Source of the DNA: Cyanobacteria bacterium NC_groundwater_1444_Ag_S-0.65um_54_12
Lineage (GTDB): Bacteria; Cyanobacteriota; Sericytochromatia; S15B-MN24; VGJW01
Direction: 5' to 3'
NCBI GenBank assembly: GCA_016267585.1
Contig: JACQUT010000057.1
Location: forward strand, 1-5,733
DNA length: 5,733 nt
Part shown: positions 1-5,733 of the stretch, one piece after another
How positions within the stretch are numbered: position 1 is the first letter of the stretch
How the letters are laid out: every line of letters begins with the position of its first letter
Translations under genes and position numbers: made by a program
The notes under the pieces: model-generated
Databases searched by the model: none
What the model saw: the letters and a program-made list of their open reading frames with translations, nothing else
Told to the model about the DNA's origin: nothing

Positions 1-1
1 G

Positions 2-1555
2 CTCAAGGCGATGTCATCGAGCAGTTCCGATGAAACGATAGTGACGGCAAAGGCCGGCGCTACGGCGGCTGCCGGAACGTACAAAGTGACCGTCAATCAG
101 CTGGCGGAAGCCACGCAAGCCGCCTCTACCAGCCAGGCCGGTCAGGCTATCAGTGATCCCCAGCAACTCCTTTCCGCTGCCAATACGGCATCAGCCATCA
201 CGGCCGGTACCTTTACCCTCACCATGGTCGATCTGGCTGGCACGGCCACCCCGGTTTCCGTAACTGTCAATAGTGGAGATAGCTGGCAAAATGTTTTCGA
301 TAGCATGAACACTGCCACGAGTGGCAAAGTGACGGCTTCGCTATCCGGTAATAAAGTGGTACTGACGACCAATCCGGCGCAGCTTTCCAGCTTGCGGACC
401 GGGGGCGGTGCGGATACCAGCAACCTCTTGGCACAAACCCACCTGGATACCGCCACCTTTGATGGAGGAACCAATACCGTCACTTCTACTCAGCCGGTAG
501 GTGTAGTGCAGGCAGTCGCCAAGCTGCAAGATGCCAAGCTGACCACCGCGCTCTCTACCGCCACCGGATCGTTCAAGATCAACAATATAGAAATTACGTG
601 GGATAGAGCAAACGAAGCCCTGCAAGATATCATCAGCAAGATAAATTCGTCTTCTGCCGGTGTCGTGGCTGCCTATAGCACCATTGACGACAAGATCACG
701 CTCACTAACAAAGTAACAGGTTCAAGCAACATCAATTTTTCTGATGTTACCGGTAATTTTGTCCAGGCGTTCAACCTGAGCGAAGGAAGTCAGACAGTAG
801 GTAAAGATGCCAGCATCACGGTAGATGGCTTCAACATGGTAGGGGGAGTTGCCCAGCCGGTATATAGCAGTACCAACGATTTTACCAACGTTCTTCCCGG
901 GGTGACGATCACTGCCAAGAAGCTGGGCGCTCAGCAGGCACTTACCATAACTCGTGATAAGGACACCTTGATCACGGCTGCCAAGGATTTCGTTACCGAA
1001 TTCAACAGCACCGTCGATGCTATTGATGCGGCACGGGCCAAGGGTCAACCGAACGCCTTCGATCGCGACCTGACGAGCATCTACAACCGGCTTTATTCCC
1101 TCGTGGGAACTCCGATTACCGGTTACTCGGACAGCCCGAACACCATGACGGCAATCGGCATAGCTACCAGCAAGGAAGATCGCAAGCACCTGGCGGTCGA
1201 TGAAACTAAACTGGGGGCAGCCATCACCAGTAATCGCGATCGCGTGGCGGAACTCTTTCAAAAAGCCGATTCCAGCACTAACCCCGTCACCCAGATCGGC
1301 ATGGCTGCCAAGCTGAAAGACTATCTCGAGTCGGTGCGTGATACCGACGGAGTATTCAAGACCCGCCAGACATCGACCGATAATACTATCAAGTCGATTG
1401 ATAATCAGGTCAAGCGACAGCAACGATTGCTCGATCTCAGGCGAGAGAACATGGTCAAGCGTTTTACCGCAATGGAAGAGGCAATCTCCAGATTCAAGTC
1501 GCAGCAGGCAGCACTGGCCTCGCAGCTGAATGCACTCGGAGGTACGCAAGGTTGA
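2..1555 (+). CDS. fliD: Flagellar filament capping protein FliD (HAP2), 5'-truncated by window edge
   Basis: FliD forms the cap at the tip of the growing flagellum and helps flagellin subunits fold into the filament outside the cell. The frame is open to the left edge, and the first residues match the part of FliD that normally follows about 80 N-terminal residues: a Ser-rich SSSDE stretch, then VTAKAGATAAAGTYKVTV and QLAEAT. The ATG at 11 is therefore almost certainly internal. Numbering from that Met, residues 1-40 are the end of the FliD_N domain. Residues 63-121 and 183-234 look like two flagellin hook IN-type beta modules (GTFTLTM...VTVNSGDSWQNVF and GSFKINNIEITW...ALQDIISKIN). Residues 265-505 fit FliD_C, ending in a heptad-like helix (about 463-508) with the typical ERF-like core MVKRFTAMEEAISRFKSQ. 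The coding stretch ends in TGA overlapping the fliS start. Family assignment is firm; the true start is outside the window. Confidence 0.95.
   Translation, partial: LKAMSSSSSDETIVTAKAGATAAAGTYKVTVNQLAEATQAASTSQAGQAISDPQQLLSAANTASAITAGTFTLTMVDLAGTATPVSVTVNSGDSWQNVFDSMNTATSGKVTASLSGNKVVLTTNPAQLSSLRTGGGADTSNLLAQTHLDTATFDGGTNTVTSTQPVGVVQAVAKLQDAKLTTALSTATGSFKINNIEITWDRANEALQDIISKINSSSAGVVAAYSTIDDKITLTNKVTGSSNINFSDVTGNFVQAFNLSEGSQTVGKDASITVDGFNMVGGVAQPVYSSTNDFTNVLPGVTITAKKLGAQQALTITRDKDTLITAAKDFVTEFNSTVDAIDAARAKGQPNAFDRDLTSIYNRLYSLVGTPITGYSDSPNTMTAIGIATSKEDRKHLAVDETKLGAAITSNRDRVAELFQKADSSTNPVTQIGMAAKLKDYLESVRDTDGVFKTRQTSTDNTIKSIDNQVKRQQRLLDLRRENMVKRFTAMEEAISRFKSQQAALASQLNALGGTQG
1538..1542 (+). 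promoter_or_regulatory. Shine-Dalgarno GGAGG that favours the TTG start of fliS
   Basis: GGAGG lies inside the last codons of fliD. It is 9 bases before TTG at 1552 but 18 bases before the first ATG at 1561. The ATG has only a weaker AAGG (1548-1551) at 9 bases. The stronger site therefore points to TTG, which overlaps the fliD stop as TTGA. This is seen in the sequence; which start is used is inference. Confidence 0.55.
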
Positions 1556-1962
1556 ACCCGATGCTTACCAATCCTTACGCTCAATATCAGAGCACACAGT
1601 TCGAGACAGCTCCGCCCGAGCGGTTATTGATCATGCTATTTGACGGTGCCATTCGCTTTGCCAACATGGCAATGAAAGCCATGCGGGAAAGAGATGTTCC
1701 GCTCGCTCACAACAATTGCGTCAAAGTACAGAATATCCTTTCGGAATTGATGAGCACGCTGCGTTTCGACATAGGCGGCGATATCGCCCGCAATCTGTTC
1801 GATCTGTATGAGTACCTGCATCATCGCACTGTTACCGCCAACATCAAGAAAGATCCCTTGGCGATGGAGGAAGTAATCAGCCATCTCCGTGACCTCAGAG
1901 AAACCTGGTTGCAAGCCGCCAAGAACGTCGCTGCCGAACGATCCCGGCCGGCCAGTGCATGA
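1552..1962 (+). CDS. fliS: Flagellin export chaperone FliS
   Basis: FliS is a cytoplasmic four-helix-bundle chaperone. It binds the C-terminal end of flagellin, prevents early polymerisation and delivers it to the flagellar type III export gate. The 136 residues have the family's usual length and layout: an N-terminal NPYAQYQ motif (7-13), the helix start APPERLLIMLFDGAIRFA (20-37), the middle helix with VKVQNILSELMSTLRFD (58-73), the GGDIARNLFDLYEYLHHR segment (75-92) and a last helix with LRDLRETWLQAA (112-123). The start is TTG at 1552, chosen because GGAGG precedes it by 9 bases; ATG at 1561 would give 133 residues (MLTNPYAQYQ) and is a real alternative. The gene overlaps fliD by four bases (TTGA) and the next gene by four (ATGA), so coupled translation is likely. 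Identification is firm and only the start is uncertain. Confidence 0.95.
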   Translation: MNPMLTNPYAQYQSTQFETAPPERLLIMLFDGAIRFANMAMKAMRERDVPLAHNNCVKVQNILSELMSTLRFDIGGDIARNLFDLYEYLHHRTVTANIKKDPLAMEEVISHLRDLRETWLQAAKNVAAERSRPASA

Positions 1963-2324
1963 ACGAGGAGCTAGAGCGAGTATATCAGCAAGCGCTGGAA
2001 CTTACGCGGCAACAAGGTCTGGCCATTCGAGCAGAGCAGTGGGATGAGCTGCTGTCTTTGCTGGAACGACGCGATCACTATCTGGGGCGAGCCAAGACCA
2101 TACTGACCGGACAACCGTTGCCAGCCAACCGGGTCCATCTGATAGGATTGATTCGACAATTACAGCAATGTGACCAGGTTAACCAGACACTCTTTCAGCA
2201 AAAGCGTGAGTTACTGCTCAAAGAATCTCAGGAGGTCAACCAAGGTCAAGCGGCACTGGCCAGTTACCTGTCAAGCCTGCACTACAAAAGTGGTGAGCCG
2301 GATTTTGTAGATCACAACTTTTGA
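1959..2324 (+). CDS. fliT: FliT-like flagellar export chaperone (small helical protein)
   Basis: This is a 121-residue, highly charged and probably all-helical protein with no signal peptide or membrane segment. Visible helices are about 2-20 (EELERVYQQALELTRQQG), 21-48 (with WDELLSLLERRDHYL), 58-90 and 91-108. The tail ends PDFVDHNF, resembling the short xFIDxx ends of FlgN/FliT-type chaperones. FliT proteins bind the FliD C-terminus in the cytoplasm and escort it to export. This role is inferred mainly from size, helix pattern and position directly after fliS and fliD, because FliT sequences diverge strongly. The ATG overlaps the fliS stop (ATGA). No Shine-Dalgarno precedes it (the upstream stretch is CCGGCCGGCCAGTGC) and no other start codon lies nearby in frame, so translation probably depends on ribosomes finishing fliS. 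An unrelated small flagellar protein is the main alternative. Confidence 0.68.
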   Translation: MNEELERVYQQALELTRQQGLAIRAEQWDELLSLLERRDHYLGRAKTILTGQPLPANRVHLIGLIRQLQQCDQVNQTLFQQKRELLLKESQEVNQGQAALASYLSSLHYKSGEPDFVDHNF

Positions 2325-2332
2325 GTTTCACC

Positions 2333-2379
2333 GCTAGACTCGTCCGCAGCAGGTCCGGTCTACGGCAAACTGGTCTAGC
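2333..2379. terminator. Inverted repeat between convergent operons; possible bidirectional terminator
   Basis: GCTAGAC (2333-2339) is the exact reverse complement of GTCTAGC (2373-2379). The 33-base loop contains a second, interrupted stem CCGcAG/CTaCGG (2344-2349 with 2360-2365). The element fills most of the 58-base gap between two converging genes, which is where a shared terminator is expected. No T-run follows the stem on either strand, so it is not a canonical intrinsic terminator. Stem stability was not calculated. Confidence 0.3.
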
Positions 2380-2382
2380 CCG

Positions 2383-3333
2383 TTACGATTGGCCGATAGC
2401 AGCCGGCGGCCTCGTCCGCCCTACCAATCCTAGCAATGCCACGATGGTCAGCAAGTAGGGCAACATTTCCAGGAACTCCGCCGGCACCGAGATACCGCGA
2501 GTCTGCAATAGCACTTGCGCGGCGTCGGCTAGCCCGAAGAACAAAGCAGCAGCTAGTGCCAGCAATGGTTTCCAGCGACCGAAGATCATGACCGCCAATG
2601 CTATGAAGCCCTTTCCGCTAGTCATTCCCTCGTTGAATTGACCTATCTGCTCCAAGGTCAGGAAAGCGCCGGCCAGGCCCGCAATCGCCCCTGACAGCGC
2701 CAGGTTGCAGTAGCGAATGCCCTCCACGCTCATGCCCAAGGTGCGTACTGTCATCGGATGCTCGCCTACTGCCTGGGTTCGCAGTCCCCAAGGGGTGTGA
2801 AAGAGGCCAAAATGACTGATGACAGCGAGTATGAGGGCAGCCAGCATGATAGGAGTGAATTGAATCGCTATCTCGCCATGTTTACCGGCTACCGTCCATG
2901 ACAGGAGCGCCGGTAGAGTATCTGCTAGCTTGGGAGAGCCTCCGACGTCATAAATCAAGCGCAATAAATAGGCGGTGAGCCCTAGCGCCAATATGTTGAT
3001 GGCAGTACCACTGATGATCTGGTCAGTACGGAATTTGCTGGACCAGAATGCATGCAATAGACCCAGAAATATACCAGTCAGGCAAGCCGCCACGCTTCCC
3101 GCGAGCAAGTTGCCAGGTAACGGCCCTAGTGACCAGCCAATAACGGTGGCTGTCTTTTCGGCTATAACATAGCCAGCAAAAGCACCGCTTAGCATGATTC
3201 CTTCAATGGCAATGTTGATCACGCCAGAACGTTCTGACCAGATTCCCGCCAGGCTTCCCAGGATCAGAGGCGTGGCCAGGCGCAGGGTAGCTGCCAACAG
3301 GGCTAAAAAAACCGCTAGATCCATATTGGTCAA
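2383..3333 (-). CDS. nupQ: ABC transporter permease, NupQ-type (nucleoside/simple-sugar importer)
   Basis: This is an integral inner-membrane permease that should pair with the preceding permease to form the translocation path of a BMP-type nucleoside importer. Its 316 residues are mostly hydrophobic, with several membrane segments (roughly 6-30, 45-62, 76-96, 107-127, 160-176, 208-228, 243-272 and 288-305). Family hallmarks are TPLILGSLAGIWSERSGVIN (21-40) followed by IAIEGIMLSGAFAG, the cytoplasmic coupling stretch TPWGLRTQAVGEHP (180-193), and FNEGMTSGKGFIALAVMIFG (233-252). The start is taken as TTG at 3333, which overlaps the upstream stop as TTGA with AGAGAG (3339-3344) 5 bases before it. 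ATG at 3324 gives a protein three residues shorter and is possible. It is the last gene of the leftward operon. The permease family is firm; the nucleoside substrate is inferred from resemblance to Bacillus NupQ (YufQ). Confidence 0.9.
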   Translation of the reverse strand: MTNMDLAVFLALLAATLRLATPLILGSLAGIWSERSGVINIAIEGIMLSGAFAGYVIAEKTATVIGWSLGPLPGNLLAGSVAACLTGIFLGLLHAFWSSKFRTDQIISGTAINILALGLTAYLLRLIYDVGGSPKLADTLPALLSWTVAGKHGEIAIQFTPIMLAALILAVISHFGLFHTPWGLRTQAVGEHPMTVRTLGMSVEGIRYCNLALSGAIAGLAGAFLTLEQIGQFNEGMTSGKGFIALAVMIFGRWKPLLALAAALFFGLADAAQVLLQTRGISVPAEFLEMLPYLLTIVALLGLVGRTRPPAAIGQS

Positions 3334-4454
3334 TTTTGCTCTCTAGGGCTTGGCGTAGCTGCTGAGCTGTTACGATCTTGGGTAATCGGTGGGCAAACCG
3401 CTCCAGTTGCCGTTGCCGTACGGCGTTTTTGCTTTGCCAGATCGAAAGTGTGACGGATGCCAGCTTCAGCAGCTACCAGCAATATTACCAACGCCTGCAA
3501 CACACTGATGATCTGGCTCGATACACCAGCGTCCACTTGCATCTGGGCTGCCCCCGAGCGGAGTGCGGCAAACAGCCAGGCCGCCAGAATGATGCCGAAA
3601 GGTGAATTGAGGCCCAGCAATGATACGGCGATAGAATCATAGCCGTATCCGGCGCTAAAACCTTCCTGCACCAGCCTGAAGTCCACACCAGCAATTTGCA
3701 CACCACCCGCCATGCCGGCCAGCGCTCCGGATAAAGCCATCGTACCTACCAAGGTACGGCGCATCCCTACTCCAGCATACTCGGCCGCTGCTGGGTTCAA
3801 TCCGACGGCTCGCATGGCGAATCCCCAGGGGGTTTTCCAGAGGAACCACCAAACGGCCAAGGCAATTAGCAAGGCTAGCAGCAACCCGGCATGCAGTCGC
3901 GTGTCAGGGATCAATATCGGTAAATGAGCCGTTTCCATGATATAGGGCGTTTGGGGAATCGGTCCTGGCCCATGCAGTGGGCCGCGTACCAGGTAGGCCA
4001 CGCCTTTCATGGCAATATAGTTCAGCATTATGGTAGTGATGACCTCGTGTGCGCCAAAGCGTGCCTTGAGGATACCGGCGATCGCAGCCCAAACCGCTCC
4101 CCCTGCCATCCCGGCTAGCAGGATGACGGGTAGTAATAGCGGCCCGGGTAAGAAGGTGAGGTGGGACCCGACCCATACACTTGCCAGGCCACCTAACAAA
4201 AACTGGCCCTCCACCCCGATATTGAATAAGCCACCACGCAACCCGATAGCAACTGCCAATGCAGCGAGTAACAGCGGCGTAGTGGTCAAAAGCGTCTCGG
4301 CGTTAGCATTTATAGAACCGCTGGCACCCAGCGCCAAAGCTCCCAGAGCTTCGAGCACATCATAGCCGGATATCCAAAGAACCACCGCTCCGAGCAGCAA
4401 TGCTGCCAGTACTGCCAGAGCAGAGAATACCAGGTTACGCGCAAACTCAGGCAT
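3330..4454 (-). CDS. nupP: ABC transporter permease, NupP-type (nucleoside/simple-sugar importer)
   Basis: This is the larger membrane subunit of the same importer, 374 residues. An N-terminal membrane helix (about 7-29) is followed by a periplasmic loop with SINANAETLLTTTPLLLAAL (47-66), then the family hallmark GLRGGLFNIGVEGQFLLGG (71-89). Further helices lie at about 103-127, 187-206, 234-254, 272-298 and 312-332. The ATPase-coupling stretch is TPWGFAMRAVGLNPAAAEYA (208-227). The start is ATG at 4454: GGAG (4464-4467) precedes it by 9 bases and the overlap with the upstream ATPase gene is only 8 bases. A GTG at 4481 would add nine residues but has no ribosome site and a 35-base overlap. 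The last ~35 residues (about 340-374) form a polar, Thr/Ala/Pro/Arg-rich tail beyond the final helix. Its stop overlaps the nupQ start. Substrate assignment rests on resemblance to Bacillus NupP (YufP). Confidence 0.9.
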   Translation of the reverse strand: MPEFARNLVFSALAVLAALLLGAVVLWISGYDVLEALGALALGASGSINANAETLLTTTPLLLAALAVAIGLRGGLFNIGVEGQFLLGGLASVWVGSHLTFLPGPLLLPVILLAGMAGGAVWAAIAGILKARFGAHEVITTIMLNYIAMKGVAYLVRGPLHGPGPIPQTPYIMETAHLPILIPDTRLHAGLLLALLIALAVWWFLWKTPWGFAMRAVGLNPAAAEYAGVGMRRTLVGTMALSGALAGMAGGVQIAGVDFRLVQEGFSAGYGYDSIAVSLLGLNSPFGIILAAWLFAALRSGAAQMQVDAGVSSQIISVLQALVILLVAAEAGIRHTFDLAKQKRRTATATGAVCPPITQDRNSSAATPSPREQN

Positions 4455-5733
4455 GTGGCAGTTCTCCGGTAGTTTGTCCACCGATCATCAGCTTGCCCAG
4501 CATATCTCGGCCAAGCTCGCCACGTAAGCGCCAAGTTACTATGCGGCCACGATAGATGACCGCCAAGCGATCGGCCAAAGTCATCAGTTCGTCTAGCTCG
4601 TTGGTCACTAACAGAATACCGACCCCCGATTTTTTGCGAGCGCGTATCTGTTCATGGATAAATTCAGCGGCTCCCGCATCTACTCCACGGGTTGGCTGCG
4701 AAATGATAAGTAGTTGATTATTTTCAGCCAGCTCACGAGCTACCACTACTTTTTGCTGATTGCCCCCGGATAAAGCATTTATTGGAGTTTTAGGACCTGG
4801 TACTTTGATCTGATAGCGCGCGATAAGCGCCCTGGCATGGGAAAGAATGGCATTCTTGTCAAGCATGCCGGCTTGGCAGAAAGGCGGACGATAATAACTA
4901 TCAAGCACCAAGTTATCAGCAACCGAGAATGTTTTGATTATAGCCCGTCTTAGCCGATCTTCGGCTACATGGCCCACCTTTCGTTCGCGTAGCTTCCGCG
5001 GCCGCGCTTTGGTGACGTCTTCGCCGGCTAACCGAATCAGACCGGCTTCAGGTCGGCGTAGACCAGTCAATACCTCTACCAGTTCGCTTTGACCGTTGCC
5101 TGCCACGCCGATGATTCCTACGCATTCTCCAGCGTGCACGTCTAGCGAAACGTTGTCGAGTGCCGGCAGGTGGCGATCGTTATTACAGGAAAGCCCCCGC
5201 ACCTCTAGCAACACTTCGCCTCTCTGGCATGGCGGTTCATCCGGTGATGCGGCGAGTGGTCGGCCTACCACCAATGCAGCCAAATGCCTGGTATCAGTAT
5301 CCGAGGGCGCTACCCGCCCGACCACTCGTCCAGCGCGCATGACGGTAATGGCAGTAGCAAATGCCATTACTTCGCGCAGCTTGTGGGTGATAAAAACTAT
5401 GGCCTTACCGGCTTGGGCCAGACGTTGCATCACCATGCCCAATTCTTCGATCTCTTGCGGAGTCAGCACCGCGGTTGGCTCATCAAAGATCAAGATCTTG
5501 GCGTTGCGTTGCAGGACTTTAAGTATCTCGACACGCTGCTGCAAGCCAACTGGCAGCTGTTCGACCTTGGCGGTAGGATCGATGGGCAAACCTATACGTT
5601 CAGCTAGTTCGTTCACCAGACGGCTAGCTTTTCGCTCCGCGAAGAAAAAACCCTGGCGCGGTTCACATCCGAGCAGGATATTCTGGGCCACCGTGAGCGT
5701 ACCGACCAGCTGAAAATGCTGGTGGACCATGCC
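4447..5733 (-). CDS. nupO: ABC transporter ATP-binding protein, NupO-type with two NBDs, N-terminus cut by window edge
   Basis: This is the cytoplasmic ATPase that powers the NupP/NupQ permease pair. Two nucleotide-binding domains sit in one chain, as in RbsA/MglA/YufO proteins. The frame runs off the right edge, and the visible start GMVHQHFQLVGTLTVAQNIL is the Q-loop region, so about 80-90 residues including the first Walker A are missing; the Met at 5730 is internal. Counting from it, NBD1 shows the signature LPVGLQQRVEI (59-69), Walker B ILIFDEPTAVLTP (79-91) and H-loop ITHKL (114-118). NBD2 has Walker A-like GVAGNGQSE (208-216), signature LSGGNQQK (320-327) and Walker B region LLIISQPTRGVDAG (340-353). 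In NBD2 the Walker A Lys is Gln, the Walker B DE is SQ, and no His is at the H-loop (VTNELDEL). Such degeneracy is common in this family. The stop overlaps the nupP start by 8 bases. The solute-binding lipoprotein gene probably lies upstream. Confidence 0.93.
   Translation of the reverse strand, partial: GMVHQHFQLVGTLTVAQNILLGCEPRQGFFFAERKASRLVNELAERIGLPIDPTAKVEQLPVGLQQRVEILKVLQRNAKILIFDEPTAVLTPQEIEELGMVMQRLAQAGKAIVFITHKLREVMAFATAITVMRAGRVVGRVAPSDTDTRHLAALVVGRPLAASPDEPPCQRGEVLLEVRGLSCNNDRHLPALDNVSLDVHAGECVGIIGVAGNGQSELVEVLTGLRRPEAGLIRLAGEDVTKARPRKLRERKVGHVAEDRLRRAIIKTFSVADNLVLDSYYRPPFCQAGMLDKNAILSHARALIARYQIKVPGPKTPINALSGGNQQKVVVARELAENNQLLIISQPTRGVDAGAAEFIHEQIRARKKSGVGILLVTNELDELMTLADRLAVIYRGRIVTWRLRGELGRDMLGKLMIGGQTTGELPHA
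4464..4467 (-). promoter_or_regulatory. Shine-Dalgarno GGAG deciding the nupP start
   Basis: Read on the minus strand, GGAGAAC lies within the end of the ATPase gene, 9 bases before ATG at 4454. No comparable site stands before the longer GTG start at 4481, so the shorter protein is preferred. Confidence 0.6.

Noticed and set aside
11..13. ATG at 11 as the true fliD start
   Set aside because: The frame stays open to the window edge, and the sequence here matches a position about 80 residues into FliD, so the N-terminal half of FliD_N is simply outside the window.
722..1549. Long open frame of 275 codons on the minus strand inside fliD
   Set aside because: It lies wholly within a clearly coding fliD frame, its translation shows no recognisable family, and it is rich in Cys, Arg and Gly in the manner of shadow frames.
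2325..2382. A small gene or regulatory RNA in the gap between the operons
   Set aside because: The gap is 58 bases with no start codon followed by a meaningful frame, no promoter-like boxes and no T-run.
4455..4481. Nine-residue N-terminal extension of nupP from GTG at 4481
   Set aside because: It has no Shine-Dalgarno and a long overlap with nupO, whereas ATG at 4454 has GGAG at 9 bases.
5096..5713. Open frame of 205 codons on the plus strand opposite the ATPase gene
   Set aside because: It is the antisense shadow of nupO. The translation is Ser/Thr/Arg-rich low complexity with no domain, and no ribosome site was seen before it.
1..5733. An undescribed defence, mobile or biosynthetic system
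   Set aside because: Every substantial frame belongs to a known flagellar or ABC-transporter family. No recombinase, transposase, toxin, direct repeat array or tRNA was seen.

Overview
The window holds two convergent gene clusters of ordinary bacterial core and metabolic type. It is tightly packed: the only non-coding stretch of any length is the 58 bases between the two clusters (2325-2382). No RNA gene, mobile element, CRISPR array or origin was seen. By eye the base composition is slightly GC-rich (roughly 50-55%, not computed). The organism is a flagellated bacterium. The order fliD-fliS-fliT-like, together with a BMP-type nucleoside ABC transporter, is common in Firmicutes (Clostridia, Negativicutes and relatives), but the taxon cannot be fixed from this sequence.

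Left half, + strand (1-2324): the late flagellar block. It contains the C-terminal ~85% of the filament cap protein FliD (its 5' end lies off the window), the flagellin chaperone FliS, and a short helical FliT-like protein. The genes overlap by four bases at each junction (TTGA, then ATGA), as expected for a translationally coupled operon. FliS would hold flagellin before export. The FliT-like protein would be expected to serve FliD, whose gene lies two positions upstream.

Right half, - strand (5733 down to 2383): three genes of an ABC importer of the simple-sugar/nucleoside class. Reading leftwards they are a double-NBD ATPase (N-terminus off the right edge), a NupP-type permease and a NupQ-type permease. 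They also overlap at each junction. The usual substrate-binding lipoprotein of the BMP/Med family is not in the window and would be expected just beyond the right edge.

The clusters meet tail to tail at 2325-2382, where an inverted repeat without an obvious T-tract is the only candidate terminator. No undescribed system was found. The points worth a second look are the start-codon architecture (two TTG starts embedded in TTGA overlaps), the weak FliT-like gene, the C-terminal tail of the first permease, and the junction hairpin.
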